Source of the DNA: Tilletiaria anomala UBC 951 | Lineage: Eukaryota; Basidiomycota; Exobasidiomycetes; Georgefischeriales; Tilletiariaceae | Direction: 5' to 3' | Assembly (NCBI RefSeq): GCF_000711695.1 | Contig: NW_013547004.1 | Coordinates: 148,330 to 212,329, forward strand | DNA: 64,000 bases | The notes under the pieces: model-generated | The model's input: only the letters and a program-made list of their open reading frames with translations | Told to the model about the DNA's origin: nothing | Database searches by the model: none | Shown: positions 34,783 to 48,400 of the stretch, piece by piece | Layout of the letters: each line of letters opens with the position of its first letter | How positions within the stretch are numbered: position 1 is the first letter of the stretch | Program-made: the position numbers and the translations under genes

Positions 34783-37700
34783 CGTGGAATACGTTAGAGA
34801 TCCTGCGGCAGTGAATAAGACGTTGCGTCGATGTGATAGTTCTCCAGAGTACCTCGAAGGCGCAAGACTTTGGTGCCTGCCTCCAGCGCGCGAATTCCAA
34901 ACGGCTGCGCGACCACTAGGTACACCCGATGGGGAAGTCGACTTGCAGTAGCACCGACAGAGGGTAGTGAGTGGATGTAGCAGCGCTGATCTCACTGCTC
35001 GCTCCCGTACACTCGCGAGTGCGATGGGTTGACAGGTCGACCTGGCGATAGAGAACACTTTGACCGCTGTGCCTTTCGCTTCTCGACGGGGACGAGAGCA
35101 GGTTTAGGAGGATGAGAGGTTAGGATGATCGGAGAGCAGATCTGAATGGAGGAAACTCAACCCGCCACCTAAGTAGGTCCATGGATGTACGTATGGGCAA
35201 TTCTCAACAACCGTCAATTGTCGCCTCTTCTCCCCGGGTCTAGTTACAAAGTTCCATTGCAGTGGTGAATGAATTCGGCGCAAGTTCATGGGTCTCTCGT
35301 GTGGAGGGAGACATGTTGGGAGCGGGGCTGGAGTCTTGGGGAGCCTGCTTCTCGCGTGGCTGCTGGCTGTGAGCATATTCATCGCACACGTTGCACTGTA
35401 GTTTAGTGGGCAGTTTGGCTTGGGCACGACAACCTGAGTTGAGAACCCTACTACATATAGCTGAGGATATATGATTCCCGTGTTCCGTGGCCCCTCCAAG
35501 CCCTCCGAATTCGTCGGTCTGGCCGCTGCTCCATCTGGCGCCTGGCGGTTGACATTCTCATTTCTTGAGTACCGCCAGCCCTGGAACCGTTTCCAAGTAA
35601 TCTATGCTGCTCGAACGAGTGAAGCTTCATGCCCGACCTCAAGCACAGCCCACGCGAGGTGCAGACAGTCCGTGGTCCAGCGTTGAACTCGTGGTGCTCA
35701 GGTAGAATTATTTGACGAAGCCGTCACGGCGTCGCCTTAGATTCGGATAGAAGAGAACAACAGAGACTGTCACATCACCGGCACGATGCCACTGCACACC
35801 ACGCAGTCCACGCAGCTTGGACAACTCGCGGGTCCGACAACGGATCCCAAGTTCCTCGTCTTCTTTGCTTCTGGTGCGCTGCTCTCCCGGTGTGCAAGCT
35901 AGCAGACAAAGCAAAGCTGCAGCAACCTCTGCCTGGATACTGGCCGCTTGGCGCGAATGAATGACTGACTGACAGCCCTTTCCTATTCCACTTATTTTGG
36001 TCGCTAGGCCAGCCCTCGTGGTGTCCAGACTGTCGCGACTCGCTTCCGGCGGTACAAAACGTCTTTGGGACCGACCCATCCACCGTGGGAAAGGGGGGTG
36101 ATGTGGATGGATATATGATTTTCGTAGGGGACAGGCCAACGTGCGTAGGAATATTGCACGGCCAGCGTGAATCCTCGATCACGACAAGAGCGCTATGTCG
36201 CTGATGTTTAGCCCTCGTCAATTTGCGTTTTGCTCTTTCGCAGCTGGAAAGACCCGGAGAATTACTTTCGAAAATCGTACGGCATTAAGTGTGTTCCGAC
36301 GATAGTCAAGTTTTCCAAGGGCAAAATGGTCGCACGGCTGGAGGACGTCCCGGACTGTGCCGACGAAAGCAAGGTGCTTGCGTTCACGAGAGCTTCGTGA
36401 CGATTTTTCATCGCGCACAGCTCTTACGCGGCTAAATTATATACCAACGCCGACGAGTTAATGCACAAGGAAATTCAAGTGACCTCTCACACTACTTGGC
36501 AACATCGGCCCAGGCGCGCACCCTTCGCGGCTAGCGTCTGGAGTCGATCTATGTTACATGATGCTATCCAACTTGTGTATCGTCGTAAGGCCGTGAAATC
36601 CTGATCCTCAAAAGTCAATGCTTCATGACATTTCAGCAGACATTGCGGTGACACACGACTGCATGCGTGAGCACTTGGCTGCTTAAAACCATTTTGCACT
36701 GCTCCCTTCCCGCAATCTGGCATCATGGGCGATGCCGTCGCATTTGGTTGCAGAGCTCTGATGATGAGTAGTACATTATTCATTTACGACGCGGACACCT
36801 TTTGAGAGCATGTCATCAAGTAGTGATTCCTCCCTAACCTGGCCGCGTGTCGGGCCGTCGCCACATCGGCGACGCCAGTTGCCTGCAATTCAATCAGCCT
36901 GCGTGAAGCCGATGCAACTCGAAGCCCCAAAAGCAGGGCCCTCCTCCCAATTGCCATCGCCAACAGTGAACCGCCGCATCCATCTATTTACGGATATGCA
37001 ATGTAGTTGCAAACTTGCATGAACATTTTAATACATTTGCTTCCTGGATCTAGTCGCGGCTTGCGACTTGCGGTGCGCTAGTCAAGAGTCTCGCGTCCCA
37101 CGTTTGACGAACCTCTGCGGTGAACCGAGTACCTATCTGGAGCTGTTTGGAGCTTAGGGCTTGAAATGTCTTAATTCTACCATCGACAATTATCGTGGAA
37201 TGCAAGTCCTGTCGTCAAGAAGTTGATTCTCGAAGTAGCCTTCCGCCTTCGAGGTCTCGAGCAGATAGATTGAAACTTGGCTGGGTATAATAAAGACCAT
37301 TGAGCCTTGAAGGACTGAGAAGGAGGGTTGAGCTGCAAACAGCGACGTGTAAATGCAAATGCAAGAGCCAAGCGGACAGCCTTCCTGGATTCTAGCGAAG
37401 CTGGAAGCGGCCATGCCTTTTAAGGCTATTGGTTGCCCCGCGTCCCTTGCGGCTGTGTGAAAGTGAGACCAGGTGAGGCTGATGAACATAGGCGGCACTG
37501 AGGCAGCTGCGCGGCAGACGCGGGGAAATGCAATTTGTCAGCTGGCGCGCCAGCACAGACACATAGTTCTAGCCTTTGCATAATGCCCACGCGGGGCGCG
37601 AGCGGGGAAGGAGGCCGACGGCAGGGAACGCAGTGAACTGCCAGCTGCCCCCAGTCACTGCAGGAGTGCAGCGTCCAGAGACTGGGGCTGACCAAGGCAG

Positions 37701-38230
37701 AACGGGGGGACTGCCATAGTGCCTTGAGGAGGCCCCACAAGCCTGGGGTGGCTGGTCGCTGGCGGCAGCAGTAGGTTGCAATGCCCAAACATCTGTCCGC
37801 GCTGCCTGCGACATACAAACATGCCACTGCCGGGCCATCAAGAAGCCGTCAGGCCGAGAGTGGGGTGGGAGCGGGCGCAGGCGCAGGCGCACAGCAGCGG
37901 AGGTGGTAAGGCAATAATGGATGCTGCGCACGAGCCACTAGCTCGACACGCAAGGACACTGGCCGGGCGCCACATCTCTCTGTCACTCTCTCCATTACTA
38001 ATGCCAACAACCAAGCTCCTCCCACTCGTCCGTCTGGCGGCAGCTGGCTGGCTTGTCCATCCTTTCAATCCTCTCGCGTCCTCTGCCACACCCGCGTCGC
38101 ATCCTTACCCCCATTGAAGCATATTTTGCTCCTCGCCCTCCTTCTTCATTCTGTTTGCCCTCCCCCTCCTCATCCACACCCCATTCAGTCGTACCCCCGC
38201 TTGGATCGGAACACCCCATTGCAAAGCACC
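34783..38230. other. 3.4-kb divergent intergenic region (GPD1/fumarate reductase)
   Basis: No supported gene. Open frames here are short, on both strands, and lack recognisable domains. The stretch at about 37400-37950 is GC-richer and the middle is AT-richer. It may hold regulatory DNA or non-coding transcripts for the two flanking redox genes; nothing specific is visible. Confidence 0.5.
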
Positions 38231-40496
38231 ATGTCCAAGGTCATCGTCGTTGGCGGAGGTGAGTACGCATCCCCACGCACCGTGCCGGCTTCCACTCCAC
38301 TGTTGTGCGCGAGAACAGAAGCTGGCAGCGTCTGCGCTTGCTTCGTAGAGTCCTCAATGGCGTATTTTGGGGCTGAAAATAACCTTGCTTCCTCTCCTCG
38401 TCACGCCATCAGGTCTCTCCGGTCTCTCAGCCGCTCACACGCTGATCGACCGCGGCGCCAATGTCGTTGTTCTCGACAAAAACGGTTACTTTGGTGGCGT
38501 ACGTGTTCTCCTTCTCGACGCGTGACTGCCCTACTTTTTGTGGTGATCCGGCAGCAGCTGACTTCGCTCCCTGCGCTCGCACCCCTTCGTTTCTTGCAGA
38601 ACTCAACCAAGGCCACGTCAGGCATCAACGGAGCCGGCACCACCACTCAGGCCAACCTCGACATCCGTGATACGGCTAAGACCTTCTTCGAAGACACTAA
38701 GAAGTCCGCCGCCGATCTTGCCCGCGATGACTTGATCAAGGTTCTCACCTACAAGTCCGGCGACGCTGTCACCTGGCTCCAGGATAAGTTCGGCCTTGCT
38801 CTCGACAAGATCAGCAGGCTAGGTGGCCACTCGGAAATGAGAACGCACCGTTCTGGCGCAGGTGGAAAGTTCCCAGGTATGGAGATCACCATGGCGCTCA
38901 TGGACCTTGCCGAGGACGAGGCCAAGAACCGCCCCGACCGCTTCCAGATCATTCGCAAGGCCGATGTCAAGCAGTGCGTGTTAGGATCGCCTTTGACTTG
39001 GATGTCGCTGCGCACTTGCTGACTTGCATCCTTCTCCACCAACCACGCAGTCTTATCTATGAGAACGGCATTGTCAAGGGTGTCGAGTATGAATTGAACG
39101 GCCAGCGCCACCAGGAGTACGGGCCAGTTATTCTCGCCACCGGTGGCTACGCCGCCGACTTCTCCGACTCTGGCTCACTGCTTAAGGAATTCAAACCCGA
39201 GTACTTCAACCTGCCGACGACCAATGGCGCCCACTGCACTGGTGACGGCCAGAAGATGGTTCGCGCCATCGACGGAAGCCTCATCGACATGGAAAAGGTC
39301 CAGGTCCACCCGACCGGTCTCGTCGATCCCAAGGACCCGGACGCTAAGGTCAAGTTCCTTGCTGCCGAAGCGCTCCGTGGTTGCGGTGGCCTGCTAGTCG
39401 ATAACGAGGGCCAGCGCTTCATCGACGAACTTGAGAAGCGTGCCGTCGTTACGGCCGCCATGTGGAAGCACGACAAGTTCCCCGTTCGGCTGATCCTCAA
39501 CGGCGAGGCGTCACGCGAGATCGAGTGGCACTGCAAGCACTACCAGGGCCGCGGGCTGATGAAGCGCTTCGAGACGGTCGAGGAGGTCGCCAAGGACATG
39601 GGCATCGATGCGAGCAAACTCAAATCCACCTTTGACGACTACATTCAGATCGGCAGCGGCAAGAAGAAGGACCCCTTCGGCAAGCGCTTCCACCACAACT
39701 GGAACATGAAGGAGGGGCCGTACTATGTCGCGCTCATGACGCCTGTTCTCCACTATACGATGGGTGGTGTCGAAGTGCGTCGCGAACACAGGCTAGGCTA
39801 TGCTCTTCGCCCGCATGATTGACATCTAATTCGTTTGGATTTTCGCAGATCAACGACCAGGCTCAGATCCTGTCCAAGTCTGGCAAGCCAATCCCAGGCC
39901 TGTACGCCTGCGGTGAGCTTGCCGGCGGTGTGCACGGCGCGAACCGACTCGGTGGCTCGTCCCTGCTCGGTTGCGTCGTCTACGGCCGCGTCGCTGGTGA
40001 CGCTGCCAGCGCTTACCTACTGGAGGGTATCTCAACCGGGAAGATCGCCGCTGGGCGTGCGGCCCAGATCCAGCAGCAGCTCGAAACGCGCGTCCGCGTC
40101 AACCCAGAGACGTCCAGTGTTAACGTCAGCTTCCACTGGGCCCCCGAGGCGGGAGTGTTGAGCAGCAGCGGCAGCAGTGGCGTGGCGCAGACCGCACCTG
40201 CAGCGCAGTCGAACAGCTCGTCTGCTTCATCTGGGAGCGAGCAGCCGGCACAGCAGGAGCTCAAGGAGTACACACTCGATGACGTTGCCAAGCACAACAA
40301 GGACGATGACGTCTGGGTCGTCGTCAATGGCAAGGTGCTCGACGTGACCAAGTTCCTGCCGGATCATCCTGGCGGAGAAAAGGCCATCCTGCTGTACAAG
40401 GGCAAGGATTGCTCGGAGGAATTTGAGATGATGCACGACGAGAGCGTCATCGCAAAGTACGCTCCGTACGTCCACATTGGCAACCTTAAGCAATAA
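38231..40496 (+). CDS. Soluble fumarate reductase with C-terminal cytochrome b5 domain
   Basis: FAD enzyme of the Osm1/Frd1 type that reduces fumarate to succinate, re-oxidising reduced flavin when respiration is limited. Exons: 38231-38258, 38413-38498, 38600-38973, 39051-39774 and 39849-40496 (619 aa). The N-terminus is directly the dinucleotide fold VIVVGGGLSGLSAAHTLIDR, without a leader, so it is probably cytosolic. NGYFGGNSTKATSGINGAGT, the substrate segment VHPTGLVDP, RFIDELEKRAVVT and HYTMGGVE follow, with GANRLGGSSLLGC near the end of the flavin domain. After a Ser/Ala-rich linker, residues about 541-619 form a cytochrome b5 domain with HPGG and a second His (MMHDE) as haem ligands. 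Such fusions are known in fungi. Confidence 0.95.
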
Positions 40497-40925
40497 ATCC
40501 ACACGCTCGCTCGCACGCCAAGCAAGCGTGCTTTCAGGCAAATCGAATCGAAGGCAGCGGCGACATGTGTTTTGCTTCTTTTGGGTTTCTTGGGAGAGTC
40601 CATGACGCATTGATCTTGTAGCGCAGCGCTCCACTCCCTCTCTCGTGAATCGGATCCACAGCATTCTAGAAACATTGAGCTCCCGTCGTCGCTTTTGTCT
40701 TACTCGCGAGTTGTGGAATCATTCATATGTTGCTGGCCCGGCTGCGACTCAACAGCACATCAAGTGGTGCAAATTTTCTTTTCTGTGGTGTCGAGCAAAT
40801 GCAATTCCTGCCAAATTTGCAAGAGAGGTACACGCTGGTGTGCGCCGCGGAGTACAGTTCTGGATCATACAGAGTGCCGATGGGTGGAATTTTGGGGAAA
40901 TATCTATATGCATGGTTGTGGTGGA

Positions 40926-43900
40926 TCAAGTGAGGCGGGAAACGAGGTAGCTCATCAAAGAGTGCTGCTCATCACCCGTGACGCGAAGGAGGATCTTGAA
41001 GAACGTGCTAAACACATCAGGCTGTTCCTTTTCCAAGCGCGACAGCGACTCGCCGTCCAAGCGCCACAGCACGCACTCCGTTTCGGCATGCACGACCGTG
41101 TTACGCTTTTGCTTGGACAGGAACGTGAGCTCACCGGCGATCGTGCCCGCCAGCATGGATTCGGAAAGGTCGAAGTTCTCCTGCACAAAGTCGTACTTGG
41201 CTTTGAGGATGCCCGACTCGATGACGTACAGCCCGTCAGGCTCATCGCCCGCCTGCCACAGGGTCTGGCCCTGCGGTAGTGGAACACGCTCAAAGTAGCC
41301 AACCAGGTGCGCAAAGTAGGTAGCGTCGAGCTCAGGCTCTGCATACTCGCGAAATGTCGCTAGGAGAAGCAGGAGAGGCTGCTTCGTCGGGTCCCGCTGC
41401 GCTCCGGATTTCTGCGCTGGCTGGACTTGCGCCTCGGCGGCGAGATGCGGCACTGACTCCGGCGGAAGACTGACCATGTCGATCGAAGGAAGGTGGTTCA
41501 TGGCGGTTCGCGCGGCCTCGTGAATGTGCTGCTGCCTAGGGGAGTTTTCGAACTGCTCATCCAGAACGAAAGCGGGTTCCCGCTGTTGCCCTGGCATGCT
41601 GAGTGCGCCGGCCGTCGCGAGGTATGCGTGGCCAAGCGTCTTGCCTATGGCGAGACTCGAGGTGTACATGCCGCGGATGTACTCATTCTCAGTCCACTCG
41701 AGTGCAGAGTTGAGGTGCGCAAATACCTCGAGCCGAACGCCTTGGTCTGCCCACATGCCAACGCTGCGCAGCGCGATGCCAATATCGCTCTCGGGTGTGA
41801 CGCCGCAGAATATGAGAACCACACCCTTTGCGTCGAGCAGGCGCTGAATGCGAGTGAAAGCTTCGGCTGCCGAGAAATCGACACCGCTTACGAGGGAGAA
41901 CTGGAGCCATTACGGAGGCTCCATTAGTATGGAGATCCAGATGCAGAGAGAAAGGTCCAACTCACATCGACGATGAGGAAGCGCATCGGATGCTGATGCC
42001 ACGCTGAAATGTCGAGAGCCCGGCGAATGAGCTGTTCGACGCCATTGATCGTGCCAAAGAAGAGGAACCCCTGTAACTTGAGGATCTGCGTTTGCGTTCC
42101 CACGACGTCGAGGAATCGGCGCTGAGTGGGGTGTCGGCGGACAGTGCTGCGTGCAATGCTGCCGTCAAAGATGGCACGCACTGTCTTGCGGCGCGAGTTC
42201 TGTACGACGAAGAACAGACACGCCAGAATAATGCCTGCAAGGATACCGACCACAAAATCCCACAAGGTCATCACAATGATGATAATGCAAATGGTGAAGT
42301 ATTCCCAATGATTGACGCGCCCGATCGTGTCCCAGAGGGCCTCTTTGACCAGGTCGATGCCCACTGCGAAAGACTCGGCGTGAGAAACGCGTACGGAGTC
42401 GCGAAAGCTTCCACATTTACGAAGACTTACAGACAAAGATGAGGGCACCGACGATCATCACCGGCAAGTAGCCAATGCTAGCAGGTCCAGCCATGAGGAT
42501 GACTATGGTTCCTGCTGCCAACATCAGCCCACTCAACCTTGAGCCTCCGCCAACACGGTAGAACTGCAGATGTGGAAACATTCAGTCATTGCCAATAGCA
42601 ATGCGAGCATCAGTCGCTGTACCTCACCAGCAGCGAGTTGACGTAGGTGATGTAGTTCGGGCCTGAGAAGAAGACTCCGGCAGCGAGGTTGCTGATCCCG
42701 TGCCCGATGAGTTCCCTATCCGTGTCCACGTTGTCCTCCCCGACGCTGATCCCGAGCGCCGGCACATTCAGAGGGACATGCAAAATGCCAAAGAAGGTCA
42801 AAGCAAGCTGCGTCGGGATCGTTGCAACTAGTGCTTTGAAGCTGGTCTGCCGGAAATCGATGTACGTGTAGAAGCGGTAGAAGGGCGCTTCGGCCGCGCG
42901 GCCAATGTCGAACACCCAGCCGTCAGCGCGCAGCTTAGCAAGATCGATACGCAAGATCCCGGCCGTGATGATGTAGAACACGATCGGGATGAACATAAAG
43001 TATGTTGGGAAGATGAGCGGGTGATGGAACTGGTGCGTGATGAAGCGCAGAAGCACAGCAAAGGTAAAAGGCAGCAGCCACAGTGCCACCATGTGCCACG
43101 ACTGCAAGAAGTACCGCAACGTCTTGATGTTCCATTGGAAACCGTCCTCCGCTTGGAGACGACCGGAAACTTCGAGACCGGTCTCGATGAGAAACACGCC
43201 CACCCCCCCGATGCAGCCAACAAGGATGTGTCGCGGGAAGAACTCGATTAGCTTGCCCAAGCGCAGCCAACCTAGGAGGAGAAACGCAAGACCGATGAAG
43301 ATGCTTGACAGCGCATAGGCCACGACTGTCGTTGATATAACCGCCTCAGGGTTATCATCGCCGACTTCGGCAAATATGGTCTTGACGAGTAAATGGTAAA
43401 AAGGAACAACTTCGATCATCATCCTGTGAGACCAGGATTGGGTATGAGCGTAGGAAGTCAGTGATTCAGCAAATGATGACGTGGTACAGGACTCCATGCA
43501 CTCACGATCCATTTCCACCCCCAAAGATGCTGCCTCCGAGCGAGAAGACGAGCTGGCTCAGAATGCACGTGACAAAGAACATGCTCACCCCGTCGCCACC
43601 GAAATCGGCAAAGATGGGGTAGCTGGTTGGGAAAGTGATCATGCCGTACGAGACGCCATCAAGGACGTTGAGCAGGAGACCGAGGATGACAGCTGGTAGC
43701 AGGCGCACAGGCTCAGCAGACGCACTGGCCACTTCGCGCCAGGTAATTTTGCGCGTGCGCGCTGCAAAACCTGAAATAGTCCTTCGCATTGGCAGCACGG
43801 CGGCGAAGTGCTTTGCTTTGCGATATGAGGAAGTCAGCGAAGATTCTGCATGATGAGCTGCGTGCGAGCCATAGCCCGCGTGATCACCGCCAGTCGCGCT

Positions 43901-45484
43901 AAGCAGCGGTGCGCGTTCGTCCACGGCGTTAGACGCAGGAAGCCCAGCTGAGGAAGCTGAGATCGAAGAGGGCTTTTGGTATGCGCCGCCACTACCGCCT
44001 TCCTGCGCCTCGTCCTGCGCAAGCGCCAGCACCCCATAGCCAAGGGACTGGGCAACAGTTGTTGATAAGCGTCGATACGCCGCTGTCGCTGCTGCTGCCG
44101 AATGGGCACTAGTGCTGGATTGATGAAGCTGGTATGGATGCTGGTACGAAGGTCGACGCAATCCGCCAGCGAGCCTTGGAGCTGTGCCCGGTGCCAAGCC
44201 GGTAGCGCTAAGCCCTCCAACTTCGCCGCCGTCCGCCTCGCCATCGGATTGCAAATCCTCTTCGGTCTCCTCGTCCGTTGTCCCAAGTGTCCCGTACGTG
44301 AGGGTCCAAGTCATTGGCACGCCAGCTTCTGACGAACGGTTATTGGGACTGCGAGCGGATGTCAGAGCTCCAGGAGAAGGTGAGAATGGCTCCTGCGGCT
44401 GCACAGCCAAACTTTGCGCGGCCGAGGCGGTGTGCGGCGGTGCGGCGTTGCCTGCACTGTTCGATGTCGATCCCTGCTCTTGACTATGACTGTTGCTGTC
44501 TTTGACCGTGTCAGGACGACTGGCTTTGCTGACAGTGTCTCTACCGCTAACAATGTCATGCGATTGGAGAGTGAGCGCGAGGTTCGACGGGCCAGCTCCA
44601 AGGCTGCCCGCTCCCGCTGCTTCAGATGCATTCGAACCTGCACCTGCGGTAATCGCAACCGCAGCGCCGGTTCTTTGGACCCAGCCAGACCCACTATGAG
44701 CTGGTCCGCCATTATACGAGCTGAAGCCACTTTCCTCGCCAGCATCCGTGCTGCCACCGCCACCGCCTCCGAGAGCCATGTCGGCGAGCTGAGCAGTGCG
44801 ATCCCTGATGATTGCATCGTCAGCAGTATAGCTACGCGGCGAGAAGGCGGCACCGCTGAAGCCGCTCGCACTTCCGCCTTCCTCGCTGTACGCAGGGCCG
44901 CCCATGTTGGTGGCGGCGTATGAGGCGCCGAGGCGGCTATGTGCATCGGAAAAGTCGGACATGGAAGCTGCGCCTGAGGCGCTGGCTGACGCTCGTCCCT
45001 TGTTCCGCTGACCTGCGCCGGGCAGCGCAATTTCACTGCCACCTGCCGCTGACGAGGCTGACGGCAGCGGCAGAGGAGCAGGAGCGAAGCGGTACGAGCG
45101 GCCTTCGAGGTGGTCGGTTCTGATGTTCTGGCGAGCCGGTCCGAAATTCAGACCACCGGCTCCACCTGCTGATCGACCAGCTTCGACGTCATAGCCGTGG
45201 GCGCCAGAAGAGGATGGCGAAAGTGCCGCAGCGAGGCTGCGCGGGTGATATTGTTGGTTGGAGAATGCAGCGAATGATATGGGCCGCCGTGAAAGCTTTA
45301 CCTGGCTTCCCGTCGCTGAAGGTGGAAATCCAATTGCAGCGCTACCTGTTCCGGCGGTAGGCGTTGCTGTAGATGAAGGATGTGACGCAGCGCTAGTAGG
45401 AACTACATCGATGGTGACGCTCCGTGGACCCAGCCCTTTCTTGGCTTTTAAGGCGCCTGCCGGATACTTTGAAGCATCCGACAT
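40926..45484 (-). CDS. SulP-family transporter with STAS and cyclic-nucleotide-binding-like domains (Vsb1/YGR125W type)
   Basis: Exons on the minus strand: 45484-43506, 43423-42628, 42563-42431, 42363-41966 and 41900-40926 (1426 aa). The first 600 or so residues are a Ser/Gly/Ala-rich disordered tail. The SulP membrane region (about 605-1020) has GLLLNVLDGVSYGMITFPTS, LVGCIGGVGVFLIETG and several further helices. A STAS domain follows at about 1040-1140 (FLFFGTINGVEQLIRRAL, VVLIFCGV), and a cNMP-binding-like domain at about 1300-1410 (WQAGDEPDGLYVIESGILKA, AGTIAGELTFL). This architecture matches yeast YGR125W/Vsb1, a vacuolar protein linked to basic amino acid storage; substrate here is unknown. 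In the cNMP domain the usual phosphate-binding RTA triplet is replaced by KRN, so nucleotide binding is doubtful. Confidence 0.9.
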
Positions 45485-48400
45485 ATTGCTTGGGGAGAAG
45501 TGCGGTTTGAATGACTGAACTCTGCTTCCTTCGGTTAACACTGTTATTGGGGACTTGGACGCCTGATGGAACTTGATCGAGGCCCAGCAAATAAACGACC
45601 GCTTAGACTCACGGCCTTCTCAAAGCTGCAGGCGGTTTTGTGAGTGGAATGGGACCGACGGGCGCTTGGCGAGATTGTTTGCCGGCTCTGCACAAAGCTT
45701 GGAAGCTTGAACCACTGCCGAGCACCAAAGGAGGTGCACCGGTGATAGGGCTACAAAGAGACAAGCCGAAATACTCTTGTCTCGCAATCCCGACAGTGGA
45801 TGTCGCCACGCCGCGTGCGTCAGAGACGCGCTCGAGGTTGCGTGAGCGTACTCAGCTCGACTTTGGACGAGAGGATGGCGACCAAACTACACCATCACAC
45901 ATCTTCCGAAGCCTCATTGCCATCATCAGCGCATCATCCAAGGAGCTCCAATGACCTGCCGTGATGCAAACCTCTTGCACTCCGCAATCTTCTCTTCCAC
46001 GTGCCGAGATGGTCCTATTTCAAAACACAGAACCAGTAACCCTTATGTTGAATACGTTCAACTTTTCGCAGGCGTCGTACGAAACACCAATTCGAGAATT
46101 TCACCAGTTTCACCTTCGGAATCACGGGAGAACCCCGAAAATGTGACCATCACAGGCAACCGATCATGGCACAACGCAAGAACCATGATTACAAGTAAGG
46201 ACCGATGAGGCCATGAAGCATGAAGGCACACCGGATCATTTTGCTTCATACATGGACTCCGCCGTGCACGCATGTCAGAATGATTCCTTGTCACCATTGT
46301 TTCATTGTTGGCTGCATTGCAGCGCTGTCTGCGGTATCGTCGCCACTGCCTGCTCCACTTCATTTGCTTCCTCACAATATGTACGATGAATCTATGCACG
46401 CCTTTGGTTGTTGAGCCTACATGTATGTTCAATGTAGCTCATGAAACATTCAACGCTATTTTGATTACCTCTTTCGGCTGCGGAGTGCATTGCAATGACT
46501 TGATCACAAGGGCGCCATGTTCCATCAGCGGCATCTCCTGCAGCGACCGCGAATGTTTGCCTCTCCTCCGTGAAACTGTCTGCAAGGCGAAAAGCCTCCC
46601 TTGATCCTACGTCGCTTCCTGGTCTTACTCCAAACATTTCTTCCGCCAGGTGGAGCTTCAAATGCGGATGGATATCCAGTTCTTACGCTCGAATTCACCT
46701 TGGACGGTGTCATTTCTAGTGTCGCATAAATTTAAGTCTATGCAATATCCCCTGAAAGAGGTGGCAGGTAGAACATCTGGACCATCGAAGAAGCGATTCG
46801 GCGCATGCCACCGAGTGAGGCAAAGATACTCACCTCATTTCTTCCTGCGCTGACTTACCACCGCCTAAACCCGCCAACTCTCGCGTCGCCGATGCTCAAC
46901 TTTTCGCATGCATTATGCAGACTAAGCGGGCCGATGCATATCAGTAAAGGCTGGGCATATCGCGCTGTTGTAACAAGCGTATGGTCGAATGGAGTGTCGA
47001 GAAAGCCCCCAGCATCGCAAACGCGGTTGATTTCCATGTTCTTCGTTTGCTGCAAATAGAACTCTCTTCTCTTGAGGATGACATTGGCGGTTCTGGTCGT
47101 ATGGCCAATGTGCGCGTGTTTGCTGGGCCAATAGCCCCCGGCAGACCACAACGGGACAAATATGCGAGCCTACAAAGCCCATTATACTTCATTTCTCCCT
47201 TGCTGCTGGCTCGTCATCGAGTTGGGTACGGGGCGAGCGGCATTTTGAATAATGTGCATGTGGAGCTCCTAGTGCGCTGGCATGAGTTTGCATAAATTAA
47301 ATCTCGGCAAGCGCAAAGAGTAACAGCACTGCTGTGCAAAGCCACGAGTCCCTCGGTGAAATCCAGAAACCCCATTTGGAAGTGCTCGCCTCTCTTTGGC
47401 CTCTATGCGCTGCGCCTTTACGCAAACATTTCGATCAGGTATATCGCCGTCGACATGGGTGCGCAAAGGGGGACCGCTGAGCGCCCACCCCTCGACCGAG
47501 AGAGTTGCATTCAATCCAGCAGTAGAATCATCAGCAGAGGCGGCAACCCTCATGATCAGTCCCTCACCCTAACTCATCCAAAAGAGCCGCTCTTTGTGTG
47601 CAAGGGGAAGCGACACCCTGCGAGGGTGACGCATAGCTTAGCCATACGTACGGTCCGAGGGGGCGGTCGAGACGAGTGCAGTGGCATTTGAATCTAATCG
47701 CACTTGTATTGCGGGGTCGAAGCAGCCGGCGGTGATGACAGTGCGCGTCATAAACGCCGATGGGATGGTCATCGCGTTGAACAAAAGCACAGCGGACTTG
47801 CAGAACAACCCTGCCTGATTCCGCAAGTGCGATAGGCCTATCCTACCAATTTCGTATTTAAGCGTGACACCACCTTCCGCGCTTGGAGAGATCAAGATTT
47901 CTCGCTCAGGCCAAATACTTTACCCTGTTTTGATATTCCATGGCATTACGTTACCTTTGGGACTTTAGATGTTTCTTGGCTTTTGTAGATGGTACCTTCG
48001 AATGCACGACCGAGGTAGCAAAGCGAAATCCTTGCTGCTAATAGGACAGGCCGGAGCATCTCCGATTGCCAGATTCGGCTTCATCGAATATCAAGTATCG
48101 GAGTGTCGAGTAGAACTGGACCAGGCCCTGGTGCAGCAGCGTGTTGATTGCTGGCGATGACATGAAGGAAAGTCTTCCAACGCAGCCGGTCCGTGACCCA
48201 GGTGCAAAAGCAAGCTGCGCGCAACCGAAGTTAGCCCTAGCGACAGCACGTATTTGTTGAGCACCTTGTCCCTGTGCCTGGACTCTCGGACCGTGTGAGC
48301 CGCGAGAGCTCTGCGCAAGTATGACCTTCGCTGCTGAGAGCAAGTGACTGTATTCACGTGCAGCTACGTCCAATATGCAGATACGCCTGTTGAAAAGTGC

